This document shows, one piece after another, positions 47,701 to 54,760 of a DNA stretch of 61,141 bases. Below the pieces are notes generated by a model. The model saw nothing but the letters and a program-made list of their open reading frames with translations, ran no database searches and was not told the origin of the DNA. A program made the position numbers and the translations under genes. The first letter of the stretch is position 1. Each line of letters begins with the position of its first letter. Source of the stretch: Deltaproteobacteria bacterium (GTDB lineage: Bacteria; Myxococcota_A; UBA9042). The stretch covers positions 1 through 61,141 of the forward strand of contig VGRO01000011.1 in the NCBI GenBank assembly GCA_016875335.1, given 5' to 3'.

Positions 47701-49933
47701 CTGCGACCCCGACGACGACAACGACGGCGTGCTCGATGGCGTCGACAACTGCGTGCTGGTGGCAAACCCGACGCAGGCCGACGGCGACAAGGACGGCGTG
47801 GGCGACGCCTGCGACGGCGACGACGACGGCGACGGCGTGCCTGACGCCATCGACAACTGCCCGACCGTCGCCAACCAGGCGCAGATCGACACCGACGGCG
47901 ACAAGCTCGGCGACGCCTGCGACCCCGACGACGACAACGACGGCGTGCTCGACACGGCTGACAACTGTGCGCTGCTGGCCAACAAGGACCAGGCCAACAA
48001 CGACAAGGACGCGATGGGCGATGTCTGCGATCCGGACGACGACAACGACGGCATCCTGGACGCCAGCGACAACTGCGCGTCGATCGCCAACGCCGACCAG
48101 AAGGACACCGACGGCGACAAGCAGGGCGATGCATGCGACCCCGACGACGACAACGACGGCTTGCTCGACGCTGCGGACAACTGCCCGCTCGTGGTCAACA
48201 AGGACCAGAAGGACACCGACGGCGACAAGCAGGGCGACGCCTGCGACGGCGACGACGACAACGACACCGTGGCCGACGGCGCCGACAACTGCGCGCTCGT
48301 CGCCAACAAGGACCAGCTCGACACCGACAAGGACGGCCAGGGCGACGCATGCGACCCCGACGACGACAACGATACGGTGCTCGACGGCAGCGACAACTGC
48401 GCGCTCGTGGCCAACAAGGACCAGGCAGATTTCGACAAGGACGGCAAGGGCGACGCCTGCGACCCCGACGACGACGGCGACGGCGACCTCGACCCAGTAG
48501 ATTGCCAACCGTTCAACGCCAAGGTGGGTCCGAGCCAGAAAGAGGCGTGCAACCTGATCGACGACAACTGCGACGGCGTGGTCGACGAAGCGCCAGCCTG
48601 CGCGCAACAGAGCAAGTTCTACGGCACGGTGTTGGACGCCAAGACCAAGCTGCCCATCACCACGGCGACCGTTGAAATCCTGCCGGCGGGCAAGTGTTCT
48701 CTGACCAAAGACGTGCAACCGCCGACCGATACGACCGTGACGACGGGTGCCGGGAACTTCTCGGTCATCGAAAACGCCGGCGCCTGGTGCGTCGAGGTCA
48801 CGGCGCCCGGCTACGCCAAGATGATCACCCAGGACATCACCACGCTCGGCGGCGACAATGTGCTCTTGGTGTTCCCGATGCAAAAGACCGGCGACCCGGC
48901 GGTCGTCAGCGTGTGCGGCAAGACCACCGACAGCAACCCGACCACGCCGCTGCCCGACGCGAGCGTCAGCCTGGGCGCCAATTCGACCAACAACCTCGTG
49001 GCCAGCGACCTGTCGAACCAAGACGGCTGGTACTGCACCGGCGGCGTGCTGGCCTCAAGTGCCAGCCAGTGGTACGAAATCGCCAGCAAAGAGGGCTACA
49101 CCAGCGCCAGCAAGGGCCCGATGACGCTCACGCCCAACGTGGTCGCCATCGTCCACCTGCAACTGAACAAGTCGAACCTGACGGTGTGCTGGCAGGACAG
49201 CTTCGAGACCGACACCGGCTGGAGCGCGACCGCCGCCTCGCTCGGCAACACCTGGCACCGGCTGCAGAATGGCATCTACATGAACACCGCGGCGCCGGCC
49301 TGCGCGACGATTCCGGCCAACGAGACCTGCGTACCCAACGCGCTCGACCCGCTCGACAACTGCAATGTCTGCGCCGACGCAGCTCAGACGGCGTGCGTGC
49401 CCGTGGCCGGAGCGCTGACCCGGGCCCACGGCGGCGCCTGGTCGGCGTGGTTCGGCATCAACGCCCAGGGCAACTTCCTGGGCACGGGCGGCCAGTGCGT
49501 CAACAAGAACGGTGGCACCAGCACCGGCACCACCTCGGGCAGCTACACGTCGGCGACCATCGCGGTGCCGAGCAAGGCGTCAACCCTGCGCCTGAACTTC
49601 TGGTACTGGTACGAAATCGAGAGCGTGGACCCGGCCATCAACCAATACGACCGCATGAACGTGTACTTGAGCGTCAACGGCGGCAACTGGCAGTGGGTCG
49701 CCTACACCAACCCTGACGTCGACGCCAACGGCGGCAAGCACGAGCCCTACACCTCGGCGGGGTTCAAGCTCGCGCCCAAGTGGGTCCTCAAAGATGTCGA
49801 CATCTCGCCGTGGGCCAAGGGGGGCCAGAACGTCAAGGTCCGCCTGGAATTCCACAGCAAGGACCAGAACTACAACGGGTTCCGCGGCTGGGTGGTCGAC
49901 GACGTCAAGGTCATCGGCACCGGGTGCCAGTAG
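44711..49933 (+). CDS. Giant calcium-binding TSP3-repeat lipoprotein with MopE-like and MAM-like domains
   Basis: The protein of about 1740 residues has a lipobox (ALVAC) after an Arg-rich N-region; an ATG at 44750 is an alternative start. An Asp/Ala-rich linker of about 250 residues follows, then a MopE-type motif (DGKDDNCNGVIDEG). About 25 thrombospondin type 3 repeats follow, each about 39 residues with the Asp-rich calcium pattern DxDxDGxGDxCD-x-DDDxDGxxDxxDNC. A second MopE motif (LIDDNCDGVVDEAP), two carboxypeptidase-regulatory-like modules, and a C-terminal MAM/jelly-roll-like domain (NFWYWYEIESVDP, GWVVDDVKVIGTGC) complete it. It should be a rigid calcium-dependent surface rod carrying a binding domain. 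Function unknown; adhesion is an inference. Confidence 0.87.
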   Translation: MSRSRPNVPPRVPMVVGHEPPETARLSTSHAARPALLRASLRLSGLLVALAALVACGDDIAETGPKKGKASAGQGSEVNSADAGASLDLAFGTEDTAGSDTARRAGDVATDPDLAFGVDDADATDADPADGAEDATATDAEPGDGVAVDGDETGATGDGDAAGDPDAVPDSDPADGDDSGSTDDASATGDGGAATDDSADAPGGDDSNDNDGDATGNDDAVAVDGGAVGDGVAADSGAADSAPADSGAADSGAADNGAADDGAVASDGSDTGAVGDGAAASDAGSAVDGGTTAGDTATADTAAGDATEPADAAPPCPANEALCDGKDDNCNGVIDEGFADTDSDKQADCTDPDDDNDGIADGADNCALVVNKDQKDGDADGLGDACDDDLDNDKVANVKDNCPTTPNANQADADQDGKGDACDDDDDNDGIADGADNCALAANKDQADLDADGLGDACDPDDDGDKVPDTADNCAKIANANQTDNDKDGLGDVCDPDDDNDAVLDDADLCPKVADKAQTDSDGDGLGDACDPDDDNDSVADASDNCVLVANKDQKDNDGDKLGDACDPDDDNDAIADDKDNCKLVANPGQTDADGDGLGDACDPDDDNDSVADASDNCALVANKDQLDSDKDGAGDACDPDDDNDGVADSGDNCKLTANKDQADADKDGLGDVCDPDDDNDGKPDTADNCPLVANPDQKDSDKDGLGDLCDNDADADGIADLQDNCKTVANKDQIDTDKDGLGDACDPDDDNDGKLDGVDNCALVPNADQKDTDGDKLGDACDGDLDGDTIADGKDNCVAVANADQKDNDKDGAGDLCDDDDDNDGVVDAKDNCAFVPNQTQLDSDGDKLGDACDLDDDNDGVLDSVDNCVLVANANQADADKDGLGDVCDPDDDNDTVTDGGDNCPITANKDQADNDGDKLGDACDPDDDNDGVLDGADNCKLVANASQADNDKDGLGDACDGDDDNDGLVDGADNCALVANADQKDSDGDKLGDACDPDDDNDGVLDGVDNCVLVANPTQADGDKDGVGDACDGDDDGDGVPDAIDNCPTVANQAQIDTDGDKLGDACDPDDDNDGVLDTADNCALLANKDQANNDKDAMGDVCDPDDDNDGILDASDNCASIANADQKDTDGDKQGDACDPDDDNDGLLDAADNCPLVVNKDQKDTDGDKQGDACDGDDDNDTVADGADNCALVANKDQLDTDKDGQGDACDPDDDNDTVLDGSDNCALVANKDQADFDKDGKGDACDPDDDGDGDLDPVDCQPFNAKVGPSQKEACNLIDDNCDGVVDEAPACAQQSKFYGTVLDAKTKLPITTATVEILPAGKCSLTKDVQPPTDTTVTTGAGNFSVIENAGAWCVEVTAPGYAKMITQDITTLGGDNVLLVFPMQKTGDPAVVSVCGKTTDSNPTTPLPDASVSLGANSTNNLVASDLSNQDGWYCTGGVLASSASQWYEIASKEGYTSASKGPMTLTPNVVAIVHLQLNKSNLTVCWQDSFETDTGWSATAASLGNTWHRLQNGIYMNTAAPACATIPANETCVPNALDPLDNCNVCADAAQTACVPVAGALTRAHGGAWSAWFGINAQGNFLGTGGQCVNKNGGTSTGTTSGSYTSATIAVPSKASTLRLNFWYWYEIESVDPAINQYDRMNVYLSVNGGNWQWVAYTNPDVDANGGKHEPYTSAGFKLAPKWVLKDVDISPWAKGGQNVKVRLEFHSKDQNYNGFRGWVVDDVKVIGTGCQ
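45760..48500. repeat. TSP3-coding tandem repeats (about 25 units of 105-117 bp)
   Basis: The DNA encoding the TSP3 domain is a tandem array with units near 105-117 bp, each containing a GGCGACGCCTGCGACCCC-type core. Units differ by substitutions. Slippage could change the unit number. The strongly GAC-rich composition creates long spurious reading frames on the opposite strand. Confidence 0.88.
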
Positions 49934-49978
49934 GCGGTCTGAACGGGTCTGAACGGACCCCCCCATTGTTCAGACCGC
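49934..49978. terminator. C7 element forming an 11-bp hairpin between convergent genes
   Basis: GCGGTCTGAAC (49934-49944) and GTTCAGACCGC (49968-49978) are perfect inverted repeats around a C7-containing loop, in which a second GGTCTGAAC (49946-49954) could form an alternative stem. It begins at the base after the TSP3 stop and ends 18 bases before the stop of the convergent CAP gene, so it is well placed as a two-way terminator. There is no U-tract. It belongs to the dispersed C7 family. Confidence 0.6.
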
Positions 49979-49995
49979 TGATTCGACAGCGGAAA

Positions 49996-51051
49996 CTAGG
50001 GCGCCGCGGCGCAATCGACCATCTGCACGTCGTAGGTCCATGGCTTGGGGCCAACCTTGTCGATGGTGACGGTGTACGTGACGCCAGCCTGGCTTTTCCA
50101 GCCCTGCGGTTTCCAGCTCAGCGCGTATTTGGCGCCGTAGCCTTGGCCGAGCACAGTGGTGACGACCGGCAACTCCTTGCCGTTGGCGCTCACCGCGACC
50201 TTGGACGTGCCGAGGTTGATTTGATCGGTCTGCACGGACCAGCCGGTCTGGTCGATGGACGCCGAACCGCTGGACATGGCTTGGATCGGAAACGGCCCCG
50301 GCGCCGGCCACGCCGTGAAGGGTCGGGTGAACTTTCCCTGGCCGCCGATGACCAGCAGACAACTGGAGCCCTGGGCCGACGTGCCGCCGATGCCGATGGG
50401 GCCGAGCGAATTCGACAGGATCCAGCGGCGGTGACCCAGGGTCTTGGCGTTGTTGGCACCACTGTCGATCATGTAGCTCTGCACCGCCGCGACGGCGGGA
50501 CCGCTGGAAATGTTGGAGGTCTTGGCACCCTGGGCGCCAAGCGCCGTGTAGCACTTCCAGGTCGTCGGCGGCGTGTGCGACAGCGCGTTGTTGGCGTGCA
50601 TCATCAGCGCGCAGGCCTGGGCGGTGGTGTTGCGGTCAGGGTCGTCGAGGACCTCTGGCAACTGGGCGAGGTGGCGCATCAAGTTGACCTGGATGAGTGT
50701 GTTCTGGCGCGCGGCGTCGCTCAAGATGCCCGGCTTGCACTGGGCGAGGTTGCCGTTCCACGCGCCTTCGTCGAGGTGCTGCCGATCGGCGTTCCAGCGC
50801 GCACAAACCTGCGCGGCGGTGCGCGGGCCGGAGACGAGGCCATCGCCGGCCGCCGAGGCATCACCGCCGTCCTGGCCCACCGCAGCGTCGGTCGGGGTCG
50901 GACCGCAGCCCAGGCCGAGGTCACCGTCCGCGCCTGCGTCCGCCACGCACAGGGGCCCTGTGCCGCCGCCGCTCCCGCCGCCACCGCCAATGCACGCCGG
51001 AAGGGCCAGGATCAGAAGCACCCATTGTTCAGATCGATGAAATCGCGGCAT
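49996..51051 (-). CDS. CAP-superfamily (SCP-like) predicted lipoprotein
   Basis: The 351-residue protein has a short signal ending LALPAC (lipobox), a Gly/Asp-rich linker, and a CAP domain recognised by NTLIQVNLMRHLAQLPEV, ACALMMHANNALSHTPP and TLGHRRWILS. The His residues of MMHANNALSH and GHRR are the expected cavity residues. CAP proteins are secreted proteins with varied binding or enzymatic roles; none can be chosen. The ATG follows GAGAGAAA. Part of a dispersed repeat element encodes the first residues. Confidence 0.8.
   Translation of the reverse strand: MPRFHRSEQWVLLILALPACIGGGGGSGGGTGPLCVADAGADGDLGLGCGPTPTDAAVGQDGGDASAAGDGLVSGPRTAAQVCARWNADRQHLDEGAWNGNLAQCKPGILSDAARQNTLIQVNLMRHLAQLPEVLDDPDRNTTAQACALMMHANNALSHTPPTTWKCYTALGAQGAKTSNISSGPAVAAVQSYMIDSGANNAKTLGHRRWILSNSLGPIGIGGTSAQGSSCLLVIGGQGKFTRPFTAWPAPGPFPIQAMSSGSASIDQTGWSVQTDQINLGTSKVAVSANGKELPVVTTVLGQGYGAKYALSWKPQGWKSQAGVTYTVTIDKVGPKPWTYDVQMVDCAAAP
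51021..51050. repeat. Degenerate C7-family element inside CAP gene 5' coding region
   Basis: The plus-strand sequence CCCATTGTTCAGATCGATGA (51021-51040) is a partial element with three C left. On the minus strand it reads GATTTCATCGATCTGAACAATGGG and is translated as RFHRSEQW, immediately after the initiator Met. Confidence 0.7.
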
Positions 51052-51082
51052 TTTCTCTCGTCGGGTGCGGAGCAAGGACGTG

Positions 51083-51142
51083 CCCCCCCACTGTTCAAGA
51101 ACGCACCCCCCCACTGTTCAGACGCTAGAGATCGTTGACAAA
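51083..51142 (-). promoter_or_regulatory. Double C7 element with promoter-like boxes upstream of CAP gene
   Basis: Two C7 runs (51083-51089 and 51106-51112) each precede ACTGTTCA. On the minus strand the outer one reads TTGTCA, 17 bases, AACAGT, then G7: the same arrangement as upstream of allB. The second, GTTCTTGAACAGTG7, lies closer to the gene. It fills the gap between a lipoprotein stop (51159) and the CAP start (51051). The promoter role is an inference. Confidence 0.5.
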
Positions 51143-51158
51143 ACGTGGACGGCTGCGA

Positions 51159-52430
51159 TCAAGGGCCTTTGACCGCTTCGGTGGGCGCGCAACTGCTGAC
51201 CCCGGCGCCGGTGATGATGTGCCCGGTGTTCGCGAGCACCTTGGCCGCGTTGCCGGTGACCGGGTCGAGCGACCACACCGAACTGGACAGGTCGCCGTTG
51301 GACTTGAAGAAAAGCCAGAACTTGCCGCCCCACTGCGCAAAGGCCCAGGCTTCGACGCCGGCGAACGCCCCGTTGGGCAGCGGCCAGCTCTTGATGGGCT
51401 GCGCAGTGGCCTTGTCGATCTTGACCACCTGCGCCGGGTTGGTCTGCGGAAAGAAGCCGAAAAGCTCGGCATTGCCGTTGCCCGAGAGGTCGGGGCAGCC
51501 CAGTTGTTTGGGCAAGGGGGCGATGGTCTGCACGACCATGGTCTTGGTGTCGAGGGTGGCCAGCGTACAACTGCCTTGCAGCGAGAAGTTGAAGCTTGTG
51601 GTGCCGGCGAGGAACAGTTTTTCGGTGAGCGCGGCCGGCGCGTCGCTGGAGAAGCCCATGCCAAAAAGCTCCTGGCCCTGCTGGCCCATCTGGTAGTTGG
51701 TGGCCTGACAGGCGGCGTTTTCGGTCGAGACCTTCATCACCGGGCCGCCCTGGCCCATCAGGGATACGAACAACACCCACGCGTTGGCCTGGCGGTCCAC
51801 CGACATCGAGAATGGCGTCTGGCCGCCGGCCACCGGGCATTTCAGGTTGCCGACCAGCTTGAACTGGAGCTTGTCGGGGACAAAGCTGAGCAATTGGTTG
51901 CCCTTGGTGACGACGTAGACGATCTTGGCGCGTTCGGGGCAGTCGTCGCTGCTGGCGTCTTTGGGCGGCAGGTCGGCGGTCGAAGGGCCGGTGTCGACGG
52001 CGCCGGTGTCCTCGGGGTCGAGCAGTTCGCTCCAGTCGATGGCGTCTTCCGTTTCGGCGGTGAGGTCTTTTGTGAAGACCGGCTGGTCGATGGCGGTCCC
52101 GGTGTCGCTGGCGTCGGGGTTGGCGGCGGTCGCGTCGCCGTCGGTTGGGGCGGTGGCGGTGTCGCTGGAGGTGTTCGCGGCGCCGTCTTTCGCGGTGATG
52201 GTGGACGCGTCGCCCGGGTTGGCGGTGCCGCCGCTGCCGCAGACGCAGGGCGTGTAGCCCTTGCCGTCGTCGTTGCAGGACTGCACGCCGGTCTGGGTGG
52301 CCGAGCAGTGGCACAGGTTGGTGCTGCCGGGTACGCAGCCGCTGGCGGACCCGGAGCCGGAAGAGGACGACGGGCCGCCGACGCAAGCGGTCAGCAGGGC
52401 GGCGAGAATCGCGGCGAGGATGCGGGGCAT
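51159..52430 (-). CDS. Predicted lipoprotein with a propeller-like domain, function unknown
   Basis: The 423-residue protein has a signal ending LLTAC (lipobox), a Ser/Gly-rich stretch, a small Cys-rich segment (LCHCSATQTGVQSCN-type), an Asp/Ala/Thr linker and a C-terminal 230-residue part with repeated short beta-like strands (KIVYVVTKGNQLLSFVPDKL, AWVLFVSLMGQGG, KFWLFFKSNGDLSSSVW). This resembles a beta-propeller of a periplasmic or surface protein. No enzyme motif was recognised. Confidence 0.7.
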   Translation of the reverse strand: MPRILAAILAALLTACVGGPSSSSGSGSASGCVPGSTNLCHCSATQTGVQSCNDDGKGYTPCVCGSGGTANPGDASTITAKDGAANTSSDTATAPTDGDATAANPDASDTGTAIDQPVFTKDLTAETEDAIDWSELLDPEDTGAVDTGPSTADLPPKDASSDDCPERAKIVYVVTKGNQLLSFVPDKLQFKLVGNLKCPVAGGQTPFSMSVDRQANAWVLFVSLMGQGGPVMKVSTENAACQATNYQMGQQGQELFGMGFSSDAPAALTEKLFLAGTTSFNFSLQGSCTLATLDTKTMVVQTIAPLPKQLGCPDLSGNGNAELFGFFPQTNPAQVVKIDKATAQPIKSWPLPNGAFAGVEAWAFAQWGGKFWLFFKSNGDLSSSVWSLDPVTGNAAKVLANTGHIITGAGVSSCAPTEAVKGP

Positions 52431-52464
52431 GGTGAGGTATCCTGGTTAGGGATTGGCAAAAAAC

Positions 52465-52574
52465 AAGTCGATCACTCTTTCATCAAGACGGAGCCGCGCG
52501 TCGGACCCTTGGTCCCCGAGCTGGTGACCCACCGAGCAAGCAAACGGGCCCAGGAAATGATTGGGTAAATCATT
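52465..52574. repeat. 110-bp dispersed repeat, copy 1
   Basis: This 110-bp segment is about 88% identical (13 differences by eye) to 61032-61141. It ends in AATGATTGGGTAAATCATT, whose ends are inverted copies of AATGATT. On the minus strand it contains a 33-codon frame (52573 to 52472) starting MIYPIIS and ending TKGPTRGSVLMKE. It lies between the starts/ends of two unrelated minus-strand genes. Whether the frame is translated is unknown. Confidence 0.85.
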
Positions 52575-52583
52575 ACCAGGCCC

Positions 52584-53594
52584 TTAGGGGCCGCAGCAAG
52601 TGGCGGGGAGCAACGTGTTGCATTGTGCCGATCCGTAGTCGCCGGAGGTCTCCAAGGCGATGCCGTACGCGCCGCCAGCCGACGAAACAAACGGCTTGCT
52701 GGTGACTTGGGCGCTGCAGTTCGCCTGACCGTTGACGAACTCCATACCAAACTTGGTCTGATAGGACTGCTTGGTGTCGCTATAGACGTGGATCCACGCC
52801 TTTGCCGGCGCTACCGGCGCGGGATACATGCCGTCCAGCTCGGAGGTCGTACACAACCGCGCCGCGCCAAACTCGTTTGCGCACGCCTTGTTGAGCGCCG
52901 ACAAGCCGACGTTGCCGAGGTGCGTCGTGCTCGTCACCCCCTTGAACTTGATGACCTGCCCGCCGCCACCGCCCGACCCGGCGTGCGTGTGCAGCGCATC
53001 GGCGTTGCCGCCGCCGACCAACGTCTTGACCTGAGCCGCCGTCAACGCCGCGCCGCCGCCCAGGTCCAACTTGCCGGCCGCCAGCACCGCGCCGCCCGGG
53101 CCCGTGGTCAGCGTGTTGCCGGCCAGGTCCACGGTCTGGTCGAACTTCAAGGCCGCGACCTTGACGCAGCCCTGGCACTGCACGCCGGCCGCGATTTTGG
53201 CGACGTCGGCCTGCAGGGCATACGGCACGGCGCCAATGTGCACGCGGGGCAGCGCCGTCTTGGCGACCACGGTTTCGCTCCACAAGTCCGGGGTGTCGTG
53301 GACGGCCTGGGCGCAGTCGGGCGGCAGCACCACCGCGAAGCGACCGCTGTTGGCCTCGGCTTGCACGGCCGGCGCCGTACACTTGGGCGTCGGGGCGTCG
53401 GCCTTGTCGTAGAACTTGACGATCACCTCTTGCGCCGCCTTGTACGGCACGCCCGCCGCGTCGGTGACGATGCCCGAGAACACCAGCGGCGACTGCGTTG
53501 GCGCACCGGTGGCGAGCGCGCGGCCGACGAAAAACGCCCCGGCGAGCGCGGCGCAAGCGACGACGACGCCAAGGGCAACGGTGGAATTGCTCAT
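52584..53594 (-). CDS. Exported or membrane-anchored protein of unknown function
   Basis: The 336-residue protein has an N-terminal hydrophobic segment (VALGVVVACAALAGAFFV) that may be a signal anchor, then a domain (about 35-130: GVPYKAAQEVIVKFYDKADA, FAVVLPPDCAQAVHD) and a Gly/Leu/Thr-rich middle. The C-terminal half ends in a Cys-containing part (ANEFGAARLCTTSELDGMYP). The LCTTSEL/AYGIALETSGDYG end vaguely recalls tail-fibre or collagen-like surface proteins. No function is proposed. It is divergent from the RiPP-like operon, with 164 bp between starts. Confidence 0.65.
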   Translation of the reverse strand: MSNSTVALGVVVACAALAGAFFVGRALATGAPTQSPLVFSGIVTDAAGVPYKAAQEVIVKFYDKADAPTPKCTAPAVQAEANSGRFAVVLPPDCAQAVHDTPDLWSETVVAKTALPRVHIGAVPYALQADVAKIAAGVQCQGCVKVAALKFDQTVDLAGNTLTTGPGGAVLAAGKLDLGGGAALTAAQVKTLVGGGNADALHTHAGSGGGGGQVIKFKGVTSTTHLGNVGLSALNKACANEFGAARLCTTSELDGMYPAPVAPAKAWIHVYSDTKQSYQTKFGMEFVNGQANCSAQVTSKPFVSSAGGAYGIALETSGDYGSAQCNTLLPATCCGP

Positions 53595-53758
53595 GTCGAT
53601 CCTCAACAACGGCAGCGCAGCAGGCGCGAACGCAGGGCAGCGTAGCGTGCAGTGGACGGCGGGGCAAGCGGAATCCGCGGCAGGCAACCGGTCCACCTTG
53701 CCGCCCCTCGCAATCCCGTCTACGCTTGGCGGCCTACCCACCTCCCAGGAGATCCGCC

Positions 53759-53959
53759 ATGAGCAACAAACACGAAGTCGTCGGCCGCGCCATGCTGGAT
53801 GCGGAATTCCGCAAGGCCCTTTTCGCCGACCCCAAAGCCGCTTGCGAAGCCGCGAAGCTGCCGCTGGCTGACCACGATTACGCCCAAATCAATGCGATGG
53901 ACAAAGATGCCTTCGAAACCGCCGTCGCCGACTTGACCGGCGGTGTGGGCGCAGGCTGA
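53759..53959 (+). CDS. Short Os1348/NHLP-type RiPP-precursor-like peptide
   Basis: The 66-residue product opens MSNKHEVVGRAMLDAEFRKA, then LFADPKAACEAAKLPL, and ends DLTGGVGAG. The pattern V-x-GRAM-x-D-x-EFR-x3-L-x-ADP-x-A matches the nitrile-hydratase-like leader of the Os1348/NHLP clan, a group of presumed ribosomal peptide precursors. A double-Gly site (TGG) is present, but only four residues (VGAG) follow, so a core peptide is not obvious. A strong AGGAGA lies 6 bases before the ATG. A methyltransferase begins 3 bases after the stop. That it is a modified peptide is inferred from this resemblance and from its neighbours. Confidence 0.72.
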   Translation: MSNKHEVVGRAMLDAEFRKALFADPKAACEAAKLPLADHDYAQINAMDKDAFETAVADLTGGVGAG

Positions 53960-53962
53960 CGA

Positions 53963-54760
53963 TTGGTGTCTGCAAGCATTGACGACCGCGAGAGCGACGC
54001 CGCGCGCATTGCCCGATTCTACGACGGGTGGTCCCCGACGTTCGTCGCAGCCGCCGGCCATACCTTCCAAAGCGGGTTGGTCAAAGCCCAGGCCGACGCC
54101 CACGAAGATCCTGACGCCAGCACTCGGCTCTGCGCTGCGCAGGCTGGCATGCGCGACGGCGAGCAAGTCATCGACGCCGGCTGCGGCGTGGGTGGGCCGG
54201 CGTGCGCGCTGTTGCAGGCCTACCCGCGGGCGACGCTCGTCGGGGTCACGTTGTCCCCGGTGCAAGCAGCCCTGGCGCAGCAGCTCGCGCTCAAACGACG
54301 TGTCGCCGACCGCGCGCAGTTCGTGGTCGGCGACTACCACGCGCTGCCGGTGGACCCCGCCAGCTGCGACCGCGTGTTCTTCTTCGAGTGCACCGGCTAC
54401 AGCCCCGACCCTGCCCGGCTGTACCGCGAAGCGGCGCGCGTGCTGCGACCCGGCGGCACGGTCTACGTCAAGGACGTCTTCGCCAAGCCGCCCCCGTGGA
54501 CCGAAGCCGAGGCCGCCAAACTGCGCGCTTTCGACGCCTTGTGGGCCTGCGTGCGCACCGGGACGCTGGACGAGGCGGCCAGCGCGGCCGGCGCCGCTGG
54601 CCTGGAGGTCCGAACCCGTGTCTATCCCCACGTGGGCACAGCCCGCTTCCTGGGCGCGATGATGGGCGACGATGGCCGGCCCAACGCCTTTGGCCGAGGG
54701 TTTTTGGACACCTTGGCCCCAATCGTCTTCGGTGAGTTGATTGGAGAGAAAACGCCATGA
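53963..54760 (+). CDS. Class I SAM-dependent methyltransferase
   Basis: A methyltransferase of about 265 residues with the SAM motif VIDAGCGVGGPACALL (around residue 70), LVGVTLSPVQ, VVGDYHALPV and VLRPGGTVYVKDVF, similar to the UbiE/sterol-methyltransferase group. The target is unknown; the peptide encoded immediately upstream is one candidate (inference). Start is TTG 53963 or GTG 53966. The stop overlaps the ATG of the next gene (ATGA), so all three genes are tightly coupled. Confidence 0.85.
   Translation: MVSASIDDRESDAARIARFYDGWSPTFVAAAGHTFQSGLVKAQADAHEDPDASTRLCAAQAGMRDGEQVIDAGCGVGGPACALLQAYPRATLVGVTLSPVQAALAQQLALKRRVADRAQFVVGDYHALPVDPASCDRVFFFECTGYSPDPARLYREAARVLRPGGTVYVKDVFAKPPPWTEAEAAKLRAFDALWACVRTGTLDEAASAAGAAGLEVRTRVYPHVGTARFLGAMMGDDGRPNAFGRGFLDTLAPIVFGELIGEKTP

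Noticed and set aside
45251..49021. 1256-codon open frame on the minus strand opposite the TSP3 array
   Set aside because: The repetitive Val-rich translation is the complement of the Asp-rich repeat codons, an artefact of the array.
52465..52574. Riboswitch (c-di-GMP type)
   Set aside because: The segment lacks the conserved GEMM core; its copies differ in places that should be invariant; and it lies downstream of one gene and has a coding-like frame.
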